Source: a bacterium
GTDB taxonomy: Bacteria; Vulcanimicrobiota; Vulcanimicrobiia; Vulcanimicrobiales; SCRA01
Length of the DNA: 6,368 nucleotides
NCBI GenBank assembly: GCA_028869325.1
Contig: JAGWST010000474.1
Coordinates: 1 to 6,368, forward strand
Direction of reading: 5' to 3'
Part shown: piece by piece, positions 1 to 5,997 of the stretch
Layout: every line of letters starts with the position of its first letter
Numbering within the stretch: the stretch's first letter is position 1
Position numbers and translations under genes: made by a program
Notes under the pieces: generated by a model
Databases searched by the model: none
What the model saw: only the letters and a program-made list of their open reading frames with translations
What the model was told of the DNA's origin: nothing

Positions 1-989
1 ACGACGCCTCGGCGTACGATACGCTGGGCATGGTCTACGCCGCCGAGAAGAAGTACGACGAAGCGCGTAAGCAGTTCGACGTCGCGGCCAAGATGGCTCC
101 GAAGGACCCCTCGGCGATGATGCTCGAGGCGCAGACCTACATCGATCAGAAGATGACGCGGTCCGCCATCGACGTCTATGATCGGATCCTGGCCGGCGAC
201 AAGAACAACAAGGATGCCGTCTACGGCAAGGCGCACGCCTACGCCTCGGCCGGTCAGATCGCGCAAGCCGTCGAGCAGTACAATCTGCTCCTAGCGCAGG
301 ACCCGAAGAACCTGCAGATCGAGCTCGAGGTCGCCGAGCTCTACGCGGCCCACAACCAGGATGCCGACGCGCAGAAGTCCTTCCAGAAGGCCGTCGACGA
401 TCACCCTGGGGCGAGCGCGCCGCTGATCACCTACGGTCAGTACTGGTACGGCAAGAAGCAGCCCGACAAAGCGGTAGCGGCGTGGAAACAGGCGCTGGGC
501 TCCAAAGGCGACGATCCCGATGCGCTCAACGTGCTGGCACAGTACTCGATGTCGGCGGGTAAGTTCAGCGACGCCGCCGGTTATCTGAACAAGCTGATCG
601 GCGCGGTGGGGCCGCAGGGCGCCACGCCGGATCTCTACCTCGGCTTGGGTCAGGCCTACATGGGCGAGAACCAGCCGCAGCAGGCCCACGACGCCTTCCG
701 CAAGGCGTACGACATGCACCAGGATCCCGTCACCGCCATGTCGCTGGCGCAGGCCGATCTGAAGCTGAAGAACTACAAAGAGGCCGCCGATCTCGCCGAG
801 ACCGTGAAGAAGAAGGCACCCGCGTTCGTCAAGCAGCAGCCGGTGGTCTATCTGGTGGCGGCGCAGGCGTACGAGGGCCTCCACCAGACGGCGGCGGCCA
901 AAGAGAACTACAAGCAACTGCTCTCCTACGCGCCCAAGAACAGCGATTTGGCAAAGCAGGCCTCCGACGCGATCAAGCGCCTGCGTTAA
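1..989 (+). CDS. TPR-repeat protein, 5' end outside window
   Basis: The reading frame is open from the first bases of the window (an in-frame Asp-Ala-Ser-Ala-Tyr precedes the first visible Met at 30), so the gene starts upstream and only its C-terminal 328 residues are seen. These form about nine consecutive 34-residue tetratricopeptide units with the usual pattern (Gly/Ala at position 8, Tyr/Phe at 11, Ala at 20 and 27, Pro near 32), for example LGMVYAAEKKYDEARKQF. A final helix ending IKRLR caps the array. TPR arrays are helical scaffolds for protein-protein contacts; no catalytic domain is visible. The protein is rich in Lys, Gln and Ala and has no membrane segment here. A signal peptide or a second domain could lie in the missing N-terminus, so export cannot be judged. 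It ends 38 bases before the deacetylase gene and may share its transcript. The TPR assignment is firm; the partner and function are unknown. Confidence 0.88.
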   Translation, partial: DASAYDTLGMVYAAEKKYDEARKQFDVAAKMAPKDPSAMMLEAQTYIDQKMTRSAIDVYDRILAGDKNNKDAVYGKAHAYASAGQIAQAVEQYNLLLAQDPKNLQIELEVAELYAAHNQDADAQKSFQKAVDDHPGASAPLITYGQYWYGKKQPDKAVAAWKQALGSKGDDPDALNVLAQYSMSAGKFSDAAGYLNKLIGAVGPQGATPDLYLGLGQAYMGENQPQQAHDAFRKAYDMHQDPVTAMSLAQADLKLKNYKEAADLAETVKKKAPAFVKQQPVVYLVAAQAYEGLHQTAAAKENYKQLLSYAPKNSDLAKQASDAIKRLR

Positions 990-1018
990 CGGCGGCCTCG
1001 AGAGCATGAGGGCATGAC

Positions 1019-1022
1019 GAGG
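1019..1022 (+). promoter_or_regulatory. Shine-Dalgarno site for the deacetylase GTG start
   Basis: A GAGG lies 5 bases before the GTG at 1028. An in-frame TGA at 1007 leaves no other start upstream, and the two nearby ATGs (1006 and 1014) are in other frames. The GTG is therefore the start, and the protein begins MKIVY, as is usual for the family. Confidence 0.6.
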
Positions 1023-1027
1023 CGGGC

Positions 1028-2032
1028 GTGAAGATCGTCTACGACCCGCTCTACGAAGAGCACCTGCGCGGCGTAGCGCACCCCGAGACTGCCGATCGCG
1101 TGGCGGCCGTGGTTGCGCATCTGCGCAGCCGCGGACTCTTCGATCCGCTCGCTCCGCAAGACGCCGGCGAGGCGGCGCTGCTGCGCGTACACACGCGCGG
1201 CTACATCGAGCGAGCCAAACAGGAGTGCGAGAGGCTGGACCAGGGCAGCGTCGCGGAGCTCTCCACCGGCGACACCGTGGTCGGCCAGCGCTCGTACGAA
1301 GTCGCCGTCCGTGCCGCCGGCGGCGTGATGACGGCGATCGACTACGCCGCAGCCGGACGCGGCGCCGCCTTCGCGTTGGTGCGCCCACCTGGGCACCACG
1401 CGGAGCCGGCACGCGGCATGGGCTTCTGCATGTTCAACAACGCGGCCGTCGCCGCGCGTGCGTTCGCCGCCGAGACGGGGCAGCGCGTGCTCATCGTCGA
1501 CTTCGATTACCACCACGGCAACGGCACGCAAGCTATCGTCGGGGGCGGCCTCTCGTACGTCAGCACGCATGCGCATCCGGCCTATCCCGGCACCGGTGTG
1601 CGCTCGCTGCGCCGCACGGCCGAGGGAGATATCGACGTCAGCGTGCCGATCACGCCGTTCGGCATCAGCACCGAAGGCTTTATCACCCTGTGGGCGACGC
1701 TCTTGCGCCAAGCCGTGGCGCTGCTGCAGCCGCACGCGATCGTGGTCAGCGCCGGCTACGACTACCTGAGCGGCGATCCGGTCGGCGATCTGGGGGTGGG
1801 CATCGAGAGCGCCGATGCCTTGGGCGCGCTGTTGCGCGAGGTCGCGCAGGAACGCGGCGCCGCGGTGGCCTTCTGCCTGGAGGGCGGCTACGATCCGGTC
1901 CAGCTTGGCGTGGCTGTTGCGCGCACGCTCTTCGCGTACGATACGGGAACGGTCGCCCCCGAGACCGATCCGCGTGCCGTCCCCGCGCCGATTCGTGCTC
2001 AGTTGGAGGAGATGGCCGCGTGGCCGGAGTGA
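1028..2032 (+). CDS. Histone deacetylase-family zinc hydrolase (class II-like)
   Basis: This is a 334-residue arginase/deacetylase-fold protein, the usual length for bacterial members of the HDAC / acetoin utilization AcuC / acetylpolyamine amidohydrolase superfamily. They remove acetyl groups from lysine or amine substrates using a catalytic zinc. The family landmarks are in order: HPE at 18-20, RPPGHHAE at 119-126 (charge-relay His123/His124), GFCMFNN at 132-138, DFDYHHGNGTQ at 158-168 (zinc ligands Asp160 and His162), YPGTG near 186-190, SAGYD at 241-245 (zinc ligand Asp245) and LEGGY at 284-288 (catalytic Tyr288). All expected catalytic residues are present, so it should be active. RPPGHHAE plus GFCMFNN resembles class II enzymes (HDAC6/HDAC10 type) more than polyamine amidohydrolases. 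The residue after GDP is Val252, where HDAC10 has its polyamine-selecting Glu, which argues for an acyl-lysine substrate. No signal peptide is seen, so it is cytoplasmic. It starts at GTG and heads a tight four-gene run. The substrate is not known. Confidence 0.93.
   Translation: MKIVYDPLYEEHLRGVAHPETADRVAAVVAHLRSRGLFDPLAPQDAGEAALLRVHTRGYIERAKQECERLDQGSVAELSTGDTVVGQRSYEVAVRAAGGVMTAIDYAAAGRGAAFALVRPPGHHAEPARGMGFCMFNNAAVAARAFAAETGQRVLIVDFDYHHGNGTQAIVGGGLSYVSTHAHPAYPGTGVRSLRRTAEGDIDVSVPITPFGISTEGFITLWATLLRQAVALLQPHAIVVSAGYDYLSGDPVGDLGVGIESADALGALLREVAQERGAAVAFCLEGGYDPVQLGVAVARTLFAYDTGTVAPETDPRAVPAPIRAQLEEMAAWPE
2005..2011 (+). promoter_or_regulatory. Strong Shine-Dalgarno inside the deacetylase 3' end
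   Basis: GGAGGAG lies within the last codons of the deacetylase, 8 bases before GTG 2020. The alternative start GTG 2029, which would make a GTGA four-base overlap with the deacetylase stop, lies 17 bases away, too far for this site. The site therefore favours 2020 as the start of the membrane-protein gene. Confidence 0.65.
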
Positions 2033-2913
2033 GACGACGCCCCCCGATCCCTTACGATCCGCGTACGTTCAATCAAAAGCTCGGCATCGCGTTCCAGAGC
2101 CGGGTGCCGTTGCTGATCGGTCTGCTGACGCTGGTGGCCGTTCCGCTGCTGTTGGCGCTGCAGCTCGGCGCCGAAGGCGATCCGGCCTGGCTCTGGACGC
2201 TTCTGCCGATCGCGGCGGCGGTGGTTGCGTGGCGCCTGCGCAGCGCGTTCAAGCTCTCGGGATGGGTCCTGGCGGCGACGGTGATCCTCGCGTTCGTGCG
2301 CGAGGCGCGGCTCTATCGCGGCGCCTTCGGGCTCTTGCCGCCACGCGCCGCCTCGGCCACCGCCGACGCGCACGCGATCGTGATCGGTACCTTCGGCTTC
2401 GCCGCGCTCTGCGCCGTCGCTGGTGCCGCGGCATGGGTGGTGCGTGCCGCCGTCGCCGATCGCACGCGTCCTGACGCGCTGGCGGCCCTGCGCTCGCCCT
2501 TGCGCGTGGTGTTCGCCGGCGCCGGAACCTTGGACGTGCTGGAGTCGGTTGTGGCCGGTGCGGCCGGCGTGCTGGCAAGCCTCGTGCTCTCGCCGGCGCA
2601 GACGCCGGCCGGACTCTTGGGCACCGCCTGCGCCGCCGCCGTCGGCGCCTACGCCTCGGCTCGCTTCGGCATCGCCGGCGTGTTGGCATATGCCGGTGGC
2701 ATGGCCTTCATCTCCGTCTTCGCGGCGGGGATGTACGATGTTCACTCGCGCTTGAACACGCTGGCCGCTCCCGTGCTCTTCGTCGCCGCGAGCGCCGCGC
2801 TCTTGGCATGGTTCGACATGGGCTTCATCGCACTGACGTACGTCGGCCGCCAGCGGCGCTTCGAGGCAGAGCAGGCAGACCGCGCCGCGGCGACGGGCAT
2901 CGTCCCCGAGTGA
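2020..2913 (+). CDS. Unrecognised multi-pass membrane protein
   Basis: The product has 297 residues from the GTG at 2020. The next in-frame GTG, at 2029, would drop three residues. I do not recognise a family. A basic N-terminus (VRRRPP, then PYDPRTFNQKLG) is followed by about seven or eight hydrophobic segments, roughly at residues 29-48, 56-72, 80-95, 117-143, 164-190, 196-212, 218-238 and 249-268. The C-terminal tail is charged, with QRRFEAEQADR near 278-288. Polar or charged residues in or near the membrane segments include Asp172 and Glu175 in the fifth, and a MYDVHSR stretch (238-244) after the seventh. There is no CXXC pair, nucleotide-binding motif or His cluster. The gene overlaps the deacetylase by 13 bases and ends 7 bases before the MauE-like gene, so all are probably made together. 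Coding is supported by the strong ribosome site, the operon fit and coherent membrane topology; antisense frames here are low-complexity Arg/Ala. The function is unknown. Confidence 0.82.
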   Translation: MAGVRRRPPIPYDPRTFNQKLGIAFQSRVPLLIGLLTLVAVPLLLALQLGAEGDPAWLWTLLPIAAAVVAWRLRSAFKLSGWVLAATVILAFVREARLYRGAFGLLPPRAASATADAHAIVIGTFGFAALCAVAGAAAWVVRAAVADRTRPDALAALRSPLRVVFAGAGTLDVLESVVAGAAGVLASLVLSPAQTPAGLLGTACAAAVGAYASARFGIAGVLAYAGGMAFISVFAAGMYDVHSRLNTLAAPVLFVAASAALLAWFDMGFIALTYVGRQRRFEAEQADRAAATGIVPE

Positions 2914-2920
2914 GACGGCG

Positions 2921-3355
2921 ATGCGCTACGTGATCTTCGCGCTTCGCGTGGCGATCGGCGTGGTGCTGCTGGTGGCAGGGCTGTTGAAAGCGCCGAATCC
3001 CGCCGCGCTCGCCTCCACGATCGTGGGCTTCCAGCTGGTGCCCGGCGCGATCGCGGGACCGATGGCCGTCTTTCTGCCGTGGTTCGAGATCATGTTGGGG
3101 GGCTACCTGATCGTGGGGTACTTGACGCGCATCGCGGCATGGGTCGCCTGCGCGGAGTTTGCCGTCTTCGCGGCGGCGATCGCCTCGGTGGTGGTGCGCG
3201 GCATCCACGTCGCGTGCGGCTGCTTCGGTCAGCGGGATGCGGCCCCGGCCTCGTGGCTGGACGTCGCGCGCGACGTGCTGTTGGCACTCGCGGCGCTGGT
3301 GGTGGCGGTACGCGCGCCGGGCGCGCTGGCCGTGGATGGGAGGGAGAGAGTATGA
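2921..3355 (+). CDS. MauE/DoxX-type redox membrane protein
   Basis: A 144-residue integral membrane protein with four hydrophobic helices, at about residues 4-22, 44-65, 70-92 and 115-131. It matches the MauE pattern: an early Gly-x-x-Lys (Lys23) followed by a Pro, an LPWFE motif at 52-56, then LTRIAAW, and CGCFG at 99-103 just before the last helix. MauE is known from methylamine dehydrogenase maturation, where it works with the thioredoxin-like MauD in disulfide formation. Relatives elsewhere are thought to pass electrons between the membrane and extracytoplasmic thioredoxins, using the CGC cysteines. No mau structural genes lie here, so I read it as a general thiol-redox partner of the next gene, with which it shares an ATGA overlap. 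Its own ribosome site is weak, which suggests coupling to the upstream gene. DoxX family is the alternative label. Confidence 0.83.
   Translation: MRYVIFALRVAIGVVLLVAGLLKAPNPAALASTIVGFQLVPGAIAGPMAVFLPWFEIMLGGYLIVGYLTRIAAWVACAEFAVFAAAIASVVVRGIHVACGCFGQRDAAPASWLDVARDVLLALAALVVAVRAPGALAVDGRERV
3338..3344 (+). promoter_or_regulatory. Shine-Dalgarno for the thioredoxin-like gene
   Basis: GGGAGGG lies in the last codons of the MauE-like gene, with its GGAGG core 8 bases before ATG 3352. It fixes this start, which gives a short basic N-terminus followed by a membrane anchor. The open frame continues far upstream without a stop, but only as a shadow of the MauE-like gene. Confidence 0.7.
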
Positions 3356-3945
3356 GCCGCAAGCCGCAGACGCCTCCGCGCGGGAGGATAGGTCCCATCG
3401 TGACGGTGGCGATCCTGGCGATCCTTGCCGTGGGCGCGGTCGTCTACTGGAGGCTGCACGGATCGCAGGCGGCGCTTACGCCGGTGGGAGCCAAGCACGT
3501 GCTGCTGGCGGTTGGCCAAACGGCTCCGCCGTTCGACGTTCGCACCAGTACCGGCGAGGTGAAGAGCGCCGATCTCGCCGGCAAGGCTTGGCTGGTGGAG
3601 GTCTTCGCCGTCTGGTGTCCGCACTGTCAGAACGAGGCGCAGACGCTGACCCAGATCTCCAAGAAGTACAACGGTAAGCTGGCCGTGGTTGGCATCGTCG
3701 GCAGCCCGTATGGCTTCGACGAGAACTCGCCCATCAGCGAGGGCGACGTGACGAAGTTCGCCGCCGACTTTGGCGCCGGCTACCCGTTGGGTTTCGACAC
3801 GACGGGCGTCTCGCCGAATCCCTATCTGCGCGACGGCTTCCCCAGCCTCACCCTGGTGGCGCCGGACGGCAAGGTAGCCTGGGTCGACGCGGGTGAGATC
3901 GACGGAGCGGCCCTCGAAAAGCAGATCAACGCGGTCTTGAAGTGA
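3352..3945 (+). CDS. Membrane-anchored TlpA/ResA-like thioredoxin, CPHC active site
   Basis: A 197-residue protein. A basic start (residues 1-12) leads into one membrane helix at about 14-34 with no clear cleavage site, so it is an inner-membrane anchor with the rest outside the cytoplasm. The thioredoxin fold follows: VGQTAPPFDV at 54-63 (typical AhpC/TSA-redoxin opening), LVEVFAVWCPHC at 81-92 with redox cysteines Cys89 and Cys92, and the cis-proline segment GFPSL with Pro164. It ends with PDGKVAWVDAG at 171-181, the usual hairpin of this family. TlpA/ResA proteins reduce or shuffle disulfides, for example in cytochrome c or oxidase assembly. CPHC is the dipeptide of DsbA-type oxidases, whereas TlpA members usually carry C-x-P-C, so an oxidising or isomerising role is possible. 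The ATGA overlap with the MauE-like gene supports a MauE-MauD-like redox pair. The substrate is unknown. Confidence 0.9.
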   Translation: MSRKPQTPPRGRIGPIVTVAILAILAVGAVVYWRLHGSQAALTPVGAKHVLLAVGQTAPPFDVRTSTGEVKSADLAGKAWLVEVFAVWCPHCQNEAQTLTQISKKYNGKLAVVGIVGSPYGFDENSPISEGDVTKFAADFGAGYPLGFDTTGVSPNPYLRDGFPSLTLVAPDGKVAWVDAGEIDGAALEKQINAVLK

Positions 3946-3992
3946 CGCTTGCGCGGTGCCGGCGCGATTGCGGAGCGGACGCCTAGCGGAGA

Positions 3993-4409
3993 TCAGCGCT
4001 GCGTGCAATCCGCGCAGCGTCCGTAGAGCTCGATGGCGTGGTCCTCCATCTCGAATCCCTGATCGTTGCGGAGATCGCGCGCAAAGCGTTCCAGCGGCCC
4101 GCAGCGCACCTCCTCCACCCTGCCGCAGGAGCGGCAGACGGCATGATGGTGGTGCTGAACCGTGCAGAAGACGTAGGCGTTCTGGCCGTGCTCGTCCGAG
4201 CGGGCCGCCGCGATGCCAAGCCCCACGAGCAGCTCCAGCGTCCGATAGACGGTGGAGAGCGAGATCGATGCGCCGCGCGAGAGCAGCAGCTCGTGCACGG
4301 CGTGCGGCGTGAGGTAGCGGCGCTCGTCGCGCAGCACGGCGGCTATGCGCTCACGCGTCCGCGTGGCGTAGCGCCCGCGCTCGTGCAGGGTCTCGGAGAT
4401 CTCGCTCAT
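3993..4409 (-). CDS. zur: Fur-family metal-dependent repressor, probably Zur
   Basis: A 138-residue protein, the normal Fur/Zur length. The winged-helix DNA-binding domain covers about residues 10-80, with the recognition helix region ISLSTVYRTLELL at 49-61. The dimerisation domain follows with a His run at 86-89 then Ala-Val-Cys. The structural zinc site is Cys92-x-x-Cys95 plus Cys132-x-x-Cys135. Glu107 and His124 match the remaining sensing-site ligands of E. coli Fur (Glu108, His125), so regulatory metal binding looks intact. Where E. coli Fur has the Asp of HHDH there is His88. It is the last gene of the metal-transport operon and overlaps the permease by ATGA, with AGGG 9 bases ahead of its start. 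In this family the metal-loaded dimer represses uptake genes, so autoregulation is likely, but the promoter lies outside the window. Zur is preferred over Fur or Mur because of the ZnuABC-like neighbours; the family call is firm, the metal is inferred. Confidence 0.92.
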   Translation of the reverse strand: MSEISETLHERGRYATRTRERIAAVLRDERRYLTPHAVHELLLSRGASISLSTVYRTLELLVGLGIAAARSDEHGQNAYVFCTVQHHHHAVCRSCGRVEEVRCGPLERFARDLRNDQGFEMEDHAIELYGRCADCTQR

Positions 4410-5239
4410 GCGATGGGACCCTGCGCGCGGCGGCCAATCGCCAGCGCGATGAAGAAGCAGAGCGTTGCCACCAGCACGATAGTGGCGCCCGAGGCGGCGT
4501 TCACGTAATACGAAAGGTAGAGCCCGCCGACGGCGCAGAGGGCGCCGATGCACGCCGAGACCAGCATCATGCTGGTTATGCGCCGCGTCAGCTGGAAGGC
4601 GGCGGCGGCCGGCGTCACCAGCAGCGCGGCGACTAGGATGATGCCGACGGACTCCAGCGAGACGATGATGGTCAGCGCCAGCAGCACCAGCAACGCATAG
4701 TCGACCCAGGCCGTGGGGATGCCGGACGTCTGCGCCACGACCGGGTCGAACGACGTGTAGAGCAGATCGCGCCAGAAGACCACCAGCACCACGGCGACGA
4801 TGCCGGCGAGCAGCAGCGTCAGCGTCAGGTCCAATTGCGAGACGCCCAAGATGTTGCCGAAGAGATAATCCTGCAGGTCGACGGCGTAGTTCTTCAACTG
4901 AGACATCAGAAAGACGCCCAGCGCGAAGGCGCCCGTGAAGAGCACCCCGATCGCCGTGTCCAGCGAGACCCTGCCGCGCCGCGTGATGTAGCCGATGCCC
5001 ACGGCGGTCGCCACCGCCATGACCGCGGCGCCGGCGTAGTAATCGAGATGGCGCAGATAGGCGACCACGATGCCCGCGAACGACGCATGCGCGATGCCGT
5101 CGCCGATAAACGAGAGCCGGCGTACCACCACGTAGCATCCGACGATGCTGCAGAGCACGCCCACCACCAGTGCGGCGACGAAGGCGCGCACCATGAAATC
5201 GTAGGCGAAGGGGGCGATCAGGACCTGCACGAGACTCAT
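4406..5239 (-). CDS. znuB: Zinc/manganese ABC transporter permease (ABC-3 family)
   Basis: A 277-residue integral membrane protein of the ZnuB/MntB/TroC family, which forms the metal channel with a cytoplasmic ATPase. Seven or eight hydrophobic helices are visible. Family landmarks are VVRRLSFIGDGIAHASFAG at 38-56 (the GD-x-x-x-HA motif), FDPVVAQTSGI at 164-174 (cytoplasmic contact with the ATPase), and VSLESVGIILVAALLVTPAA at 193-212, followed by a Tyr-rich segment near 241-245. I chose the start at 5239 because it gives an ATGA overlap with the ATPase stop and the normal family N-terminus; the open frame extends upstream only through the ATPase coding region. No strong ribosome site precedes it, which fits translational coupling. 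It overlaps the regulator gene by four bases downstream. Zinc is the likely substrate from context; permease sequence alone does not separate zinc from manganese. Confidence 0.93.
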   Translation of the reverse strand: MSLVQVLIAPFAYDFMVRAFVAALVVGVLCSIVGCYVVVRRLSFIGDGIAHASFAGIVVAYLRHLDYYAGAAVMAVATAVGIGYITRRGRVSLDTAIGVLFTGAFALGVFLMSQLKNYAVDLQDYLFGNILGVSQLDLTLTLLLAGIVAVVLVVFWRDLLYTSFDPVVAQTSGIPTAWVDYALLVLLALTIIVSLESVGIILVAALLVTPAAAAFQLTRRITSMMLVSACIGALCAVGGLYLSYYVNAASGATIVLVATLCFFIALAIGRRAQGPIA

Positions 5240-5997
5240 GGCTTGGAGTGTCCGTGGGCGTGCGAGTGTGCGAGCTGGGGATGAGCGGAGAGAACCTCGT
5301 CCGTGGAGCCTTCGAAGATCTGGCGCGTCTCGAGCACCAGCAGCCGATCGAACCACTCGCGCGCGCGCTCGAGATCGTGCGTCGACATCATCACCGGCTT
5401 GCCCTCGCCGGCCAGGCGGCGCACGATCTCCAGCAGCGTCTCCTCGGTGGCCGCATCGACGCCCGTCGCCGGCTCGTCCAGCAGGTAGATCGCCGGCTCC
5501 TGCGCCAGCGCGCGCGCGATGAACGTACGCTGCTGCTGGCCGCCGGAGAGCTCGCCGATCGGCCGATCGGCCAGGTGTAGCATACGCACGCTCGCAAGCG
5601 CGTCCTCCACCAGACGGCGGTCGCGCGTCGCAAAGGGGCGAAAGCGGCCCAGCTTTGGAAAGCGTCCCATCGCCACCACGTCGCGCACGGTGGCCGGGAA
5701 GCTCCAGTCCACGGCGTCGATCTGTGGAACGTAGGCGATCGATCCCGGCGGCAGCGCATCCGGCTTCTTGCCCAAGACCTCCAGCGAGCCCGAGCGCACG
5801 CGCAGCAGTCCGGCGGTAGCCTTTAGAAGCGTCGATTTGCCGGAGCCGTTGGGGCCGATGATTCCTAGCACCTCCCCCGGCGCCAGCGAGAACGTGACCT
5901 CGGCCAGCGCGACGCGGCCGCCGTCGTACGAGACGCAGAGACGCTCAGCGATCACCGCCGGAGGAGCGGCGGCCGGCGCGACCGTGTTCACGCTCAT
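5236..5997 (-). CDS. znuC: Zinc/manganese ABC transporter ATPase with His-rich tail
   Basis: A 253-residue ABC ATPase that powers metal import through the adjacent permease at the cytoplasmic face. The motifs are complete: Walker A GPNGSGKST at 48-56, Q-loop Gln92 in YVPQ, signature LSGGQQQR at 150-157, Walker B AIYLLDEP at 169-176, D-loop near 179-182 and H-loop His207 in STHD. After the Q-loop, DAVDWSFPATVRDVVAMGR is typical of the Mn/Zn/Fe chelate-type ATPases (ZnuC, MntB, SitB, TroB group). The last 15 residues hold five His (239, 244, 246, 248, 250), an unusual tail that could bind metal. The start at 5997 overlaps the binding-protein stop by ATGA and has GGAG 8 bases upstream (6006-6009). 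The family call is firm; the zinc label comes from the whole operon, and MntB/SitB-like is the alternative. Confidence 0.94.
   Translation of the reverse strand: MSVNTVAPAAAPPAVIAERLCVSYDGGRVALAEVTFSLAPGEVLGIIGPNGSGKSTLLKATAGLLRVRSGSLEVLGKKPDALPPGSIAYVPQIDAVDWSFPATVRDVVAMGRFPKLGRFRPFATRDRRLVEDALASVRMLHLADRPIGELSGGQQQRTFIARALAQEPAIYLLDEPATGVDAATEETLLEIVRRLAGEGKPVMMSTHDLERAREWFDRLLVLETRQIFEGSTDEVLSAHPQLAHSHAHGHSKP

Noticed and set aside
990..1027. Possible promoter between the TPR and deacetylase genes
   Set aside because: The 38-base gap shows no recognisable -35/-10 pair. Read-through from the TPR gene is as likely.
291..1412. Long antisense frame of 373 codons across the TPR and deacetylase genes
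   Set aside because: It is Arg- and Leu-rich low-complexity protein with no motif, opposite two well-supported genes. Such frames are expected in GC-rich coding DNA.
986..1735. Antisense frame of 249 codons opposite the deacetylase
   Set aside because: It has no recognisable domain or ribosome site and fully overlaps a gene with complete catalytic motifs.
1225..2019. Long upstream extension of the membrane-protein frame through the deacetylase
   Set aside because: The stretch is Arg-rich shadow sequence over the deacetylase. The protein becomes natural only after the GTG at 2020, which has the ribosome site.
1999..2745. Antisense frame of 248 codons opposite the membrane-protein gene
   Set aside because: It is Arg/Gly/Gln-rich without motifs. 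The plus-strand frame has membrane topology, a strong ribosome site and operon fit.
3946..4019. Possible terminator between the convergent units, including a 7-bp stem (3997-4003 with 4013-4019) in the regulator's 3' end
   Set aside because: There is no T-run on either strand, and short GC stems are common by chance here. The 47-base gap itself shows only weak pairing, so no terminator is called.
5240..5356. Upstream extension of the permease frame into the ATPase gene
   Set aside because: The added residues are Arg-rich and unlike the family. ATG 5239 gives the ATGA overlap and the normal N-terminus.
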